From assembly GCA_963576785.1 (NCBI GenBank), contig OY756146.1:1612001-1676000 (forward strand): 64,000 nt of DNA, written 5' to 3'. The position numbers and the translations under genes were made by a program. This stretch comes from Chlorophyllum brunneum. Taxonomy: Eukaryota > Basidiomycota > Agaricomycetes > Agaricales > Agaricaceae. Of this stretch, positions 21,953 to 33,366 are shown in pieces. The first letter of the stretch is position 1, and the number at the start of each line of letters is the position of its first letter. The notes under the pieces were generated by a model. The model ran no database searches and was not told the DNA's origin. It saw nothing but the letters and a program-made list of their open reading frames with translations.

Positions 21953-23866
21953 TATTCTTAAGGTCACGAATCGCTTTCCACGCCTGCCCCATACCCCATA
22001 ACGATTTCGTGGATATTTACATATCTCTCCCTTTGATACGACTGTTTTTTTTTGTTGGTAATTTGGTTTGTATCCATGTATTCCTGTTTTTTTTTTATGG
22101 CATTATATGAATGTGACAATTAGTGCGCGAAAAAAAAAAAAGAACATCTTGCTTCTCATCGAGATGAGCTGAGATTATAGCGGTTTAATCACAAGATTCA
22201 TTGGCAAATACACTGAACCGAAAAACAGCTATTTGCCCCTATTCTAGTACCTTGAATAGCTAGGGGTATCACAATGTCCTTTTTGATCGCTCCTTATTAT
22301 TATTCTTCTTGATTAGAGTAGGTAAACAGATTCCGCAGCAATAATCAGAATCGTCTGACGCCCTGCTGTGGTAAAACTTGTAGCGCTCCACCACGGTCAA
22401 ATCTCTAAATAAAACTCTTTACACACTGCCCACATGGTTCGATATCAGTCATCTGTGTTTGTTTGCTTGTTCATCGTTCGTCCCTTATTATTCTTGGTTT
22501 GACATCACCCTCATCTATCAGCACCACAACCCCAAAAGGTCTGGTGCGTTCAAGATAAAAATACGAACCTAGTTTACTGTGAGTAAATGCTATCCAAGGT
22601 CAAATTTTCTTTTATCCAAGCGCTGAAATGGTACTGGTTTAAGTGGATCAGAAACTTTCGAGAACAAGAGCAAAGGCAATCAAACCTTTGCTCCCATGTA
22701 TTCATCACTATGGTCGTGTACGAAACAGGCAAACGAACAGGCACTATGGTATGGCTACAACTAAGCAAGACCGGGACCGAGAATGTATGATACAATGCAA
22801 CCAAGCCAACAAGACCATGAACAGGAACGAGAACACGAAAAGTTTATATATGCGATTGGAAACGATGAATGCGACGAGCCAGACATCTAAAAGCTCTAAA
22901 GCCTACTGAAGATCATAGAGTCATAAATAAAGACGAAAGAAAAAGATTTTAAAAAATCGTAAGAAAATCGTGAGCTGGGAGCAGGGAGCAGAGAAAAGAG
23001 AGAGTATGGGAGTAACAGCCTGACAAATCTACAACCCGGGTCATCACCCCAGGAGGGAGCAGACAACACCGCATTTCGTTTCCGTCCAAGCGCAAACGAA
23101 TATACAGCCCAGAGTATCTTTAGTCATGAAAGGCGTGGAAGTTCAAGAAGATAAAGGAGACAGACAGGAGAACTAATGAAACAAAGGGATCAAGGGATCA
23201 AGAGAAAGCGGTAACTCTGGACGATTACCCCCAATCGGCCGCTCGGGTTTATCCAGGGTCGTTGTGGCAGTAGCCATCATCAAAAAGTGGATCAATCAAG
23301 GATCTTCATTCCGATCAACACACCCCCCAGAACAAGTAATTCAGCACATCCACCCGGGCCAATGCAGAATTCTGGATACCCAACGGCAGTAACTGCACCG
23401 CAGCTGCGGCCAACAAACAGCAAACAACCAATCAAGTCAAACTGGTCCGCAGCAGAGCGGTTAAGTGAGCTCAGGGCGTGACAGGCGAGGGGCGGAAATA
23501 TGGGGCAACAATGACGGAATTGATGCGCATACTGCACTGCGTCGTTGAATAGTGACGTGAAAGGCCCCAGAGGCCATGTCGCGTATGCTGTCAAAGTTGA
23601 GAAGCATGCGCTTTGTTCAACCCCGAGGAACCCGAGTACAACCGCGAAAACCCAATATCGAAACCAGAAACCAAACCGAAAAGCCCATAACCAACTTCCA
23701 GCCAATGAACATCAGCCAGCATGCATCACCACGGCCACAAAGGCCAGAACCGAAAACCGAAGCAAAAACCAAGACCAAGACCGAAACCGAAACTAAAAGC
23801 AAACCTCAAGACCAATGAATCAGATGACGGAGAGTGGGCGAACGAATGGCGAGAGAAGTGGTCGAC
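21953..23866. other. Gene-free stretch with homopolymer runs
   Basis: About 1.9 kb between two genes hold T- and A-runs (for example near 22046, 22090 and 22130) and only short unsupported ORFs. They would include the 3' ends of both flanking genes, which converge here. Confidence 0.5.
23740..23815. repeat. Degenerate AACCGAAACC-type short tandem repeat
   Basis: Units such as CAAGACCAAGACC and GAAACCGAAACT follow one another with small changes. The ORFs that read Lys-Thr repeats through this stretch are products of the repeat and not evidence of a gene. Confidence 0.5.
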
Positions 23867-24862
23867 CTAGTTCTTGGCTGGCCTTTTCAACGAGAGACTA
23901 ACAGTCCACTCCTTGTCCATGACAATGTTCATTCCAGCAAACCACGTGCAGCTCAGCAGGGTATCCACCTTCAATATTCCAGCAGTGGCAGTGTCGGTAG
24001 AAGCGGACGCGGCAGAGGCGGGATTGGAGGGGACACCGAGAGGGAAGTTCGGAGACGTAGCTGAAGTCGGTGAGAGACTCTCAGCCATGCTAGTCCTCTT
24101 CTCAAACGCTGCTTGGACGCGATACTGTTGCTTCTCGGACCATGACTCGAACTCAGAGCGATGCACCCGTTTGGCGTGCAAGTAATTATAGATAGCTATA
24201 ACGATATCCGAGATCGTGACCCCCAGCTTCTGCGTGGTCTGGGGTTGTGTGGGTATGGCGGTAGTAGAATTCATGGCAGGAGTGGTGGTAGCGGACATGG
24301 GAAGAGGGATTGTTGATACAGCGGGTGTGTGTGGGATGACGTTATGGGCAATTCTGCGGGGAGATGCAGAAGACGACCTGATGTGTCCTGGAGCGAAGGC
24401 GGGTTGTCCAAGGGGCGGGTAGACAGGGAACGAATTCCTTGCTCCAGTGCTACCGGCTACACCACCAGGAGCGGGAAACGCCGACGCGCTGACGAGTAGT
24501 TCCCAATCATCCGGGAATGAACATAAGATTCTTAATAAAGGGATGGGCGGCTCGGTGGCATAAGCGTTCAATGTCTCGAAGCTGAGGCGGGTGCCAAGCT
24601 GTTCGACGGATTGCGCGGTGAACGGATGCTCACGAACGTCCCAGAGAAGATAAGAATTAATGTTATCAGCGATGATCTCTTGTGATGTTCGGAGAAGGCG
24701 GTGTAGTTTGAATTCGGGAACGGCTTGAGGTGGAGTTTGGGGCTGAGTATGAGCACGGGAGGACGCGGAGGAGAGCGAACGAGACGAGTAGGCGGGCGAT
24801 GATGAAGAGCGAGAGGAAGTAGGTTCAGCGTCGCGGAAACGAACTTGAGAAGGGGAGTACAT
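23867..24862 (-). CDS. DUF6699-like protein, function unknown
   Basis: This is a single-exon gene of 331 aa. A Ser-rich disordered head (residues 1-50) is followed by LLWDVREHPFTAQ, a motif I associate with the basidiomycete domain DUF6699. Next come a strand-like block (PPIPLLRILCSFPDDWELLVSASAF), a Pro/Thr-rich insert (about residues 145-205) that is unusual in length, and then VTISDIVIAIYNYLHAKRVHRSEFESW and the closing VDTLLSCTWFAGMNIVMDKEWTVSL. The order of blocks fits the family, but the large insert splits the domain. No biochemical role is known. A TATA box lies about 110 bp upstream. The domain name is from memory and could be checked with Pfam. Confidence 0.8.
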   Translation of the reverse strand: MYSPSQVRFRDAEPTSSRSSSSPAYSSRSLSSASSRAHTQPQTPPQAVPEFKLHRLLRTSQEIIADNINSYLLWDVREHPFTAQSVEQLGTRLSFETLNAYATEPPIPLLRILCSFPDDWELLVSASAFPAPGGVAGSTGARNSFPVYPPLGQPAFAPGHIRSSSASPRRIAHNVIPHTPAVSTIPLPMSATTTPAMNSTTAIPTQPQTTQKLGVTISDIVIAIYNYLHAKRVHRSEFESWSEKQQYRVQAAFEKRTSMAESLSPTSATSPNFPLGVPSNPASAASASTDTATAGILKVDTLLSCTWFAGMNIVMDKEWTVSLSLKRPAKN

Positions 24863-26487
24863 CGTATATCGCGGCGCCGACAGGGGTCGCGTGTTGGAGA
24901 GTGATTAAGGAAGTTGCAGTCGAGCTATATGATGAGAGAAGGAATAGGATGGGATACTCTGGGGTGGCTTGCTTCTTATATAGAAGTTTAGGGACAGACT
25001 GTCAGTGGAAGGTGGGGGTGTACATTGGAGGAATTGCCTCGAGGGACGAACCACGGTCCCTTATATAGACGTCGGGCTGTATCACGCCTCGTGCTACGAA
25101 TGACGCATTTGGATTATGGGCTTCTGTCAAAGCCGTGCAGAATATGGCCGTGACCGCGTCGTGACACGAGGATCCGACCTTCCGCATAAGGATCTAGCCC
25201 AGCGTATTACTCCTTCATATTTGTCAAGTCCTGTCATCGTTTTGAATTGGGAAGTGGAGGCGCTTAACGGAAGCTGTCCATTGGAGAAGTAACAATAGCG
25301 AGAAACGTGTTGATGCGAAAAAAGGTGGAAACGGCATCGGCGCTGGAGTCGGGGAGGCGAGCAAGGGACAGAGGGTACAGGGGATTTTCGAGGGCTGTAC
25401 CACTCAAGGAGTGATAGGATATTGGAATGGGAATGTAGAAGGATTTGTCATCTCAACGAGAGACAGGACAGCTCAGATCCAGGTCATCCGCACGTTTACT
25501 GCCCGAGGGACTCTATGTCGAAACTGATAATAACCCGATGCCACGGAATAGGTGCAGGGTGGAACAACAGGACGATAGAATCGGGAGAGTCAATCGGACA
25601 GGGTAGTGCTTATGTGATTTGACTGGGCTCCGTCGAGAAGGCGACGAGTGCGATGATGGATTGCAAATGTATGCAGGATGTAGATGCGTGGATTATCGTA
25701 CGCGGCGACGCGAATGGGGTGAAGCGGAAGGGATGCAGAACTGCAGTGCAAACACAGCCTTGAGCTCCCAAACCTGGGTACATAATACACATGCCCCGGT
25801 GGAGAGACCTCCGAGTGGTGGATATGGGAGCAACACGTCAGAAGGTTCATACTGAGATGTTCGCGAACGTTCAGCGTAGAACGTTTGGGGGTGGGTTGCT
25901 TTTTCAGTGGTATGTAAGATTGTTGATGCGTATGTATGACAGGCTATGATTCACCAGGAATCATGCTGACAGTGGGTTGGCCTGGGGTGATGATAAGGAT
26001 AAACTGCGCTCTGATGCGCCTTCGTAGAGGACTTTTCCGCTATCATGAGCAGCTCTGAGGTCCAGAGCCTAGGCGAAAACGGAACGAGTTGGGGTTAATC
26101 CTGGAGTAGGCACATGCAGAGCTTTGTTTGTTGGCTGTTCGTTGGTGGCATCCGTTTTGTTGGCCGCTGGCTGCCGGGGTGATCCGGCCGGTGGGGCTGC
26201 AACACCAAGCGATCTAGTGACTACATTGTTTCAAGAATTATTGAGCAAGGTGGTTTTGCGCATAGAAGAAGTAGCCATGTTCCCCTGTTCGATCTCCATC
26301 AGCAAACTCACAGTGGCTCACATCGTCTTCATATCCATAAGCGAGGCTCGGCATCCGGCAAGGATATCAACGAGATCACCGGCAGGGTTTCCTTTCTTGG
26401 CCTAAACTCCATCTGTTTGATGCGCCCGACCACAACTGAGCCCGTCCGGCAGCCAAGCATAGACACAGAACACAGGACCAAGGATCC
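24863..26487. other. Divergent intergenic region
   Basis: About 1.6 kb lie between the starts of the DUF6699-like (-) and Atg43-like (+) genes. ORFs here are short, overlap on both strands and show no known motif. Apart from the TATA-like boxes on the left side I see nothing specific. Confidence 0.5.
24975..24982 (-). promoter_or_regulatory. TATA box of the DUF6699-like gene
   Basis: On the minus strand it reads TATATAAG within CTTCTATATAAGAAG, about 113 bp before the ATG at 24862. A second CTATATAAG lies about 85 bp further upstream. Confidence 0.5.
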
Positions 26488-27135
26488 ATGACGTCCCACC
26501 AAGACCACCGCACAGAACCAGAAAATGACGAAGGACTCTTCGACCATCGTCACCATCGTCACCAGCATCATTCACAACACAAACCAAAACTTCCTGTCAT
26601 ACCAGATTTGCGCTTCGAGTACAGCTACTTGCGGAATATCAGACCATACATCCATGTCGAACGTCTCGGCAGCGATGATTCAGCGTCATCTCGGCAGCAG
26701 CACCACTTGAGCATGGAAGAGCTGCTAGAAGATTATGAGCAGCTCGAGCTGCGGGGCGATGCGGTTGCACCAGGAGAACGGTCAATTTCCGTTGCGCAAA
26801 GTCTGGGTCCGGATCCGAAGGAAGTAGTGCACATACAATGGAAAATGGTTCTTTGGATTACAACGCGAGACCAGGTCATCAGCCCACTGCTGCAGGGTGC
26901 CCTCTGGTACGCAGCCTATTGGCATTTTCTTTGACGTCCATATCTCTGATAATCTCGATTCCCCAGGGCGATTGCGAGTTACTTCCTCACCCCATATTCC
27001 GCAAATCTGGGCTCTAAATTGGGACATCTTATGCATGCGAAAGCAGCAACTAAAGAAGGAAATGGTGCTGGTTGGCTAAGGAGATGGGTGAAAAGCCTGG
27101 GCTTGACGGCGAGATCGACCGAGGGACCAAAGTAG
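26488..27135 (+). CDS. Atg43/DUF1770-like membrane protein (candidate mitophagy receptor)
   Basis: Two exons (26488-26906 and 26967-27135, 60-bp intron) sum to 588 nt, giving 195 aa. The N-terminal third is His-rich and acidic. It leads into LPVIPDLRFEYSYLRNIRPYI, a motif I associate with the fungal family DUF1770, now linked to the S. pombe mitophagy receptor Atg43. It contains a YSYL tetrapeptide that fits the Atg8-binding W/Y-x-x-L pattern. After an acidic segment, the C-terminal part has a hydrophobic helix (VISPLLQGALWAIASYFL, split by the intron) and a basic tail (GAGWLRRWVKSL). A single C-terminal anchor is what Atg43 has in the outer mitochondrial membrane. The gene model is well supported; the Atg43 role is inferred. 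Confidence 0.7.
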
Positions 27136-29606
27136 AAGCTCAGCTACTAGGGCGTTAGGAGGTTTGACCGGATGCTCATTGTTGTTGTTTGCCCATGATG
27201 TTCGCCTCGCAGGCGGCCCACAGATACACATGTCACTCATCCTCATGTGTCACCAGGGAATATTTGGGTAGTTAAATGTAGAATGAACATCGCATCCAGT
27301 AACTTAATGGAATAAAACTGTCCATCACAATTACATCTACAATGCTGTAATTAATAACCATTCACTGAGCCATAGCTACAGACCACCGCGCAAAAGGGAC
27401 ATATATCGCCATCGGAATCCGGGCCACACCAGATGACTCTCATGTAGACGCACCGCCCCCAGCACTCACGTATCTACTCCGAGATGGCCGAAAGGACAAT
27501 TGCATACATCCTTTGAAAACCACCCAGAGCTTCATGTCGAAGCAATCGTCTCCTCGGCGCAAACTGATCAAGTGGCCAGGTGATTATCAAACGTAGCTAG
27601 GGTGTAGGAATTGATGTTGATGTTGATGTGGGTGAAAATTGGGCCGCGTGTAGAGGCGATGCGCAGGCGTAGAAGGGATAACGCCCTAAGTGAGGGATTT
27701 ATTCCACCTTGATATCTTCAATGTCAAAACCCCACGAACTCCATAATACATGAGGGAGTGGAGACCGGACAAGAGTTACCTCCTTGTGTCAACACTATTG
27801 TCGACAATGTAAAGACCGACAACTTGGCCAATGATGGTACCAATATCCGACGTCCAAGACAGCGGTAAAATTGTCCTCTAGGCTGGTCAACAGAACACAC
27901 GAGTTGTCGCTTATCCACCATCATTCTGGTGGCACACCGAGAACCTCTTAGCTGGTGCGGTCTCGGATAGATCCAGGGAAATCTGCATTACCAATTGATA
28001 GACAAAGGGAATAAAAGTTTGGATCTTCTCGCGCTGTTTTCAATCCGAGATTGGTACATGCAAATAACATGCGTCTGCTATCTGTTTGCGCAGTCAGGGG
28101 CAAAAATCCATGTAACGCCATCTTCTGGATCTGTAGGTAAACCTCCATTGTGATGAGGTGACAATAAGCTGGGTAGATGAAAAACACGAGGTCCGTGGTT
28201 GTGCATTGCAACACCATGACTGTGGACTCAAGATATTAGCTTAGCCCCTAGATGTCGTGACGAAAATAGCACCCTATTCCCTCCAGTTCCCCACCACCAC
28301 CACACGTTCTTTGTACCGAATCTTTGCCGCCGCGAAGTCCCATGTCGAAATAATATCCGGGTTGCTAATTATGGCGAAACACTGCCTCCACAGCGTTCCA
28401 TGTGAAATATATACCGTTATACGGCGTACCATTGACAAGACGTTTGTTCTCATTCGGCACCTACGAGGCCCACACGGTTGAGATCTATATGTCAAGGACA
28501 GAACTGTCAAAGCTGGTTCACCCGAAATTTGAATCAATATCAATCAATCCACTATCGCACTTGATCTTACGTCGTTTACATTCCAAGTTGGATTGCCTGC
28601 TGTAGGAATCCACAGCTTAGTTTGCACGTAACACTTCCCCGAGCTGTCCGACTTTCTCATGTCCATCTTTCAGACCTATGCATTAAATTCCTCGGACAGA
28701 TTCTCCGAACCCTAGATGATGAAGACTTGCGCATGTGTAAATTGCATTGTGACCCTCTGCGTTGGAACGTTTTTCAGGCGGTTCTAACGTCATTCGCGCG
28801 TCCATTGTCAATGCTGACAACTCCTCGGAGTCAAACTCTTCACACTCACGTACTCTGTTGGTGTTGTGATCTTCCGCTTTGACTGTTCATTTGTACCCCA
28901 ACAGCCACATTATCCCTGGGGTCTTTGGCTTTTTGTGTTTGATTCGTCGGCTTGATACACTGGGGTGCGTTGAAACCCCATATAGCAGATGCCAATCTCT
29001 ACACTTTTTAAATGATGATGTTAATGTATCTTAGGAGTGTGATGAACGTGTGATGTACTTGGGGAGAATGTATCGCGACCTAATTGGGGGGTGGTTATTA
29101 TTGAGAGACAAGGTTTCACCAAGTTGTATCCCTGCTACGATGATATTTTATGGGTGGTCCGAGACTTTGTGTCGATGTTCGAGTTCAGACGGAGAGGGAA
29201 TGTGGTGCAGCTCCTCTACTCAGGACTTGGATAGCCAGAAACCGGTTTCGTCGTTTCAGTTAGAAACCAACACAAGGAATTAGCTTTGTCAGTGGAACGT
29301 GCGATGTAATGTTCGACTGCTGAACATATTATTGCCTTCCTCTCTCCCTCAGCAAGCGGATGACATCTGGCTCCACCTGGGGGTGAACTCCAACTTCCAC
29401 TTCCGGGTTCATTCACATTGTCGGGTCTGTCTCTGTTTATGCTTTGTCGTTACCAGACGAGGCCAGAAGCTATCGGGTTCTGCGCTTGGGTGGGCTTTGA
29501 CGGTGTAGGATTTGCGGGGTAGATTTATATTCATCCGTGGGTGTCACACAACGTGATCCGCTTTGCCTCATCGTGCTCTGTGAAACTCCCTTCTTGACTC
29601 AGCCCA
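27136..29606. other. Gene-free stretch, 2.5 kb
   Basis: Only short ORFs occur. On the minus strand 28543-28274 and 28217-27948 read like ordinary protein sequence but lie in different frames, lack a good start and match no family I know, so they may be the remains of an old gene. The right end holds the promoter of the large orphan gene. Confidence 0.45.
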
Positions 29607-32600
29607 ATGATCGTCTCTGGCTCTGGAACAAGGGACTCGCCCATCACTCTAGACGATGAGTCTGAAGACGAAGTTATCACAGAACTCTTCAACTATCCTC
29701 CATCGTATTCAGACCCCGAATCTACCCCACTACTGTCTCCACGCCCTGGAACCATTCTCACAACCATACCACGTCTCCACCTCTCAGAGGCATCTGCCCA
29801 AAGCCTCATGGAATATAGAGAAGGTGCAGTACTTTCACTAAAAGGAGGTGTGGCAGTGTTCATTTCTTCCTCCTTTTCTCCTTCGGATAGATCTACAACA
29901 ACGGTCCCATAGTCGAAAACGCAAGAGACCTGCTACACCGCCAGGTTATCACGATGGCAACTCTGCTGCTAGCGCTGGCGACCCAGGTTTCTCCCATATT
30001 GCTCCTGGTGTCAACGCTGGCGGTTTGAGACGCGAGGGCAGACAGCAGCGGAAGCTTCGAATCAGGCTACAACGCGAGAAACAGGCTGCTGCCGAAAGTG
30101 CCAAGGGAAAACAGAAAGCTATCCAAGCTCCGAATGGACACACTGCTCGTACTCCACTTTCGGCACTACCACCTGCGCAGGCTCCTCCTGCAAAGAGGCC
30201 CAAGCATAATAATGGACCCACGAATCTCCCTGTTACACCACCAAATCACCTGCCTCCGATTTTTGGTCAGGCTTCAGCATCGACGCCCTCAACCTCTCAT
30301 GCACCAGGACCTTCTACTCCATACCTATTCCCTCGTTCTGCGCCACTACCAGTCACGGAGCGTCTACTACCCTCTGGTCATCCGTTGTTACCTATCATTG
30401 TTCCTGACTCTGATTATCCATATCCTGCTTCACACAGTGGTTCTTCTTTTCCTCTTTGTCCCCCAGTATCACAGATAGATTTCGATCTCTACATGAGCCA
30501 TCCAGCGTCTATGATCCCAGAGGCTCCCTCTCCTATGACCATGGACTTTGATCCGATGTTACCTTGGGCTACATCCATGGCTATCCCCGGGATTCCTGGA
30601 CCATCTATGCCTATATCCATGCCGTTCACATACAATCAGATGTCATCGTTGTCAATGACATCCATGGATTCACACTCGCATAAACCGTCTGCGTCACAAA
30701 TTCTCTCTGCACCCCGCAAAGCAGTGAAGACGTCTACGAAATCACAAGTCATCAACGCAAAGCCCCAGCCTAAGAAATCACAACCCATCAAGAAAAAACC
30801 ACAGCCCGTTGGTAAAAAATCCCAACCTACGCAACCACCACCACATCAACTCAAGCCTGAAAAACCGTTCACGATCCGCCACATCTACGAGCCCGTTGCC
30901 ACCTCCATCTCGACATGCACGCCAGTATACATACCCATAGGTAAACCCGACTTTCTTAACAAGCATGGCGTCTTCCCTATCATTCCCTGTCTTATGTTTC
31001 CTCCCTCACTTCCTGGCATCCCGTCGCTATCACCCAACCCAAGCCTCGACCGCACCCTCATACTAGAAAACATTCCGAAACATACGTGTGACAGAAATTG
31101 GATCAAGAACTGGTGTATAGATGCATGCGGAGTACTTCCCAAACGAGTTTTACTGGGTCCCCGGAGGGCACTTGTGGAGTTCAGTGAACCCGAAAATGCC
31201 ATTGATGCTTGGGCGAGCCGGAAGTTGGGTGTGGACGAGCACGGATATCGTGTTCTTGGTGTTGGTGGAGAGGCTGGGGAAGATAATATAATAGCATTTT
31301 GGTACAGACCAGATGCGGAGGGTGAGAGGAAGTTGTTGGAATTGTGGAGAGGTGCAAAGAAGTTCTTTGCGGAACTGAAGGGTATGTTGGCTACGCACGT
31401 AGAAGAGAGGGACCTGATCAAGGTGTTGGAGAGGAAGATTGCTGCACTCGGGAAGATGACAAAGTGGGAGGAAGGGGAGGTTCATGGGACAAGTGCCAGT
31501 GCGGAGATGAGTGAGAGGGTAGAGAGTGATAAACAGCAGCTTGTGATGGACAGGGTTGGATTTCAGAAGTTGGCAGAGCGGAAGGGGTTTAGGACGAAGC
31601 TGATGAAGATGAAGAAGGGACTGACGGAGGAAGAGCTTGCGAAATGGGAACAGAAAGAGATCTCAAAGATTGAGAGACAGAGAAGGTTGGGAGACTCTCC
31701 TAAACGGCATAAGAGGCAGTCTGAGGTGGAAAGAGAGGAAGGAGAAATTATGGAAGAAGGTTCGCCAAGGAAGGATTTCGAAGATAGCGGTAACACTGTG
31801 AAAGCAATGCGGCCTCCAGGACAGTCATCAACTTTTGGACCTCCGAGCACGGTTCAACCGATATCTGTTTTGGCCCCACGTCCGAACCAAGAGCACGTGT
31901 CGGGTTTATCAACGTCTAACATCACTACCACGACTACTGCTTTATCCTCGACTTCGGTATCTGGACTCCCGCCCGCGCTCAATACTTCAGTACTCCCCAC
32001 AACGCTGCCCGCGAAACCAATGTTGTTGCAGCCGTCGTCAACGATTCCTACCATCGGAAAACCAGCGGTATGTTTCGGGCGGACTGCCTGGGGTTCTCCT
32101 ACCAGGACTCCCCCATCATCAGCAAGGTCCAAGCTACGTCAGCCTTGCGCAAATCTTCCCCTACCTCCAAAACCAGTAGCTTCATTGGCTTTGACTTCTA
32201 GCTCGACATTGATGTCTGTGACGCTTTCTGTACCTACGACTTTCGCCGTGGAAAATCATGATCCGGAGATCGAGTTAGTTTCGTCGACACCGGAAACGAT
32301 TTTGCGCTCAACATCAACCCTGCCTCTGAGCATTGATCGTCTAGCAGAATTGAATATCCAGGGGGAGGCTCCTGAACCTCTGGAACGAGTGTCTAGTTTG
32401 TCTAGTGATATGTCGCTCGGTAGCTCCACAGCAGATGAGCAGAACCCAGTCGTAGCCGCGCCTGTTACCCACGAAGACCGAGCGGAGCGCGCTGTCACGG
32501 CTAATGCGCCTGGGACTACCGCTTGGGAGGTTGGCGAAGAGAAATTGGCGGAAGGTTTGAGGAGTGTTGGGAGGGGTTTAATGAAGCCGAGCTTGGATTC

Positions 32601-33366
32601 TTCTGCGTTAGCTGGTACTTCACCGGGCGCTGATATGACTGGACTGTTGAAGTCGGTGGTTTTACCTTCGGCTTCGAGTTCCCTTCTGTCGACACTTGCA
32701 CCTAGATCTGAATTGCCCCTGAACCAAACGTCTGCAAATGCTACCGCTTCGACCTCTACCGGAAATCCAGGCTCGTCATCCGAGCCTTCAACTCATGGAC
32801 TTGAAGTTTCGTTGGGCGATATGGACACTTCATCTACCTCCGAAGACGGCGGGTCCGACCAAGTGTCCGTGTCAAGGACAGTCACAGTTCATCAGATCAT
32901 GACGCGGCGGCAGAGTACAGTCTCAACACCGACGCCACCATCGTTAGGTATACCATTTCAGGCACTTCAAGAACTCAAGAGGATATTAGCAAGATCAATT
33001 GAAGAAAGGCAGAATTTCCTGGACAGCGAATTCAAAGCGACCAGAGTTCTGATGGATCGGCTAATAAAGCTCACGTGTAAAAAGGAGAGGAAGAAAGTTA
33101 CGGATACGTGGAAGGAGAAGATTCGGTGCGTGTCATTTTCTGCTGGGCTTTTTTTTTTTTTGTGTCAGCTCAATCGCACTTGTGTTTGATGGTACGCCAT
33201 CGTGTGGTGACGACGGTTGTTTAGGATCATCGATGAGGTTACCAAGAGTATTAGGAATGATGCCAAGGTTTGGTACTCCCAAGAGACGAAAACGTGGGTA
33301 CGAATGCGATGGCCCGATTGTTCGGAAGGCACTGGAGTACTGGTGGTTACCGATGATGAAGACTAG
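29607..33366 (+). CDS. Large disordered protein with an RRM-like segment, unknown function
   Basis: Three exons (29607-29823, 29891-33125, 33225-33366) sum to 3,594 nt, giving 1,197 aa. I do not recognise a named family. The N-terminus begins MIVSGSGTRDSPITLDDESED, which holds a SUMO-interaction-like acidic patch, followed by a basic SRKRKRP stretch that could be a nuclear signal. A long Pro/Ser-rich region includes repeated Lys-Gln-Pro units (residues about 360-400). Residues about 470-545 look like an RNA recognition motif: TLILENIPK as RNP2-like and RRALVEF as RNP1-like. A charged helical region follows (KLLELWRGAKKFFAELK … RKIAALGKM), then a Thr/Ser-rich stretch and a C-terminal helix-rich end. 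A nuclear RNA-related role is plausible but unproven. Confidence 0.85.

Noticed and set aside
23545..23818. Plus-strand Lys/Thr-rich ORFs
   Set aside because: They are translations of the AACCGAAACC-type simple repeat.
30098..30478. Plus-strand 126-codon ORF in the orphan gene
   Set aside because: It is a shadow in another frame of the 1,197-aa gene, whose frame is supported by exon sums and composition.
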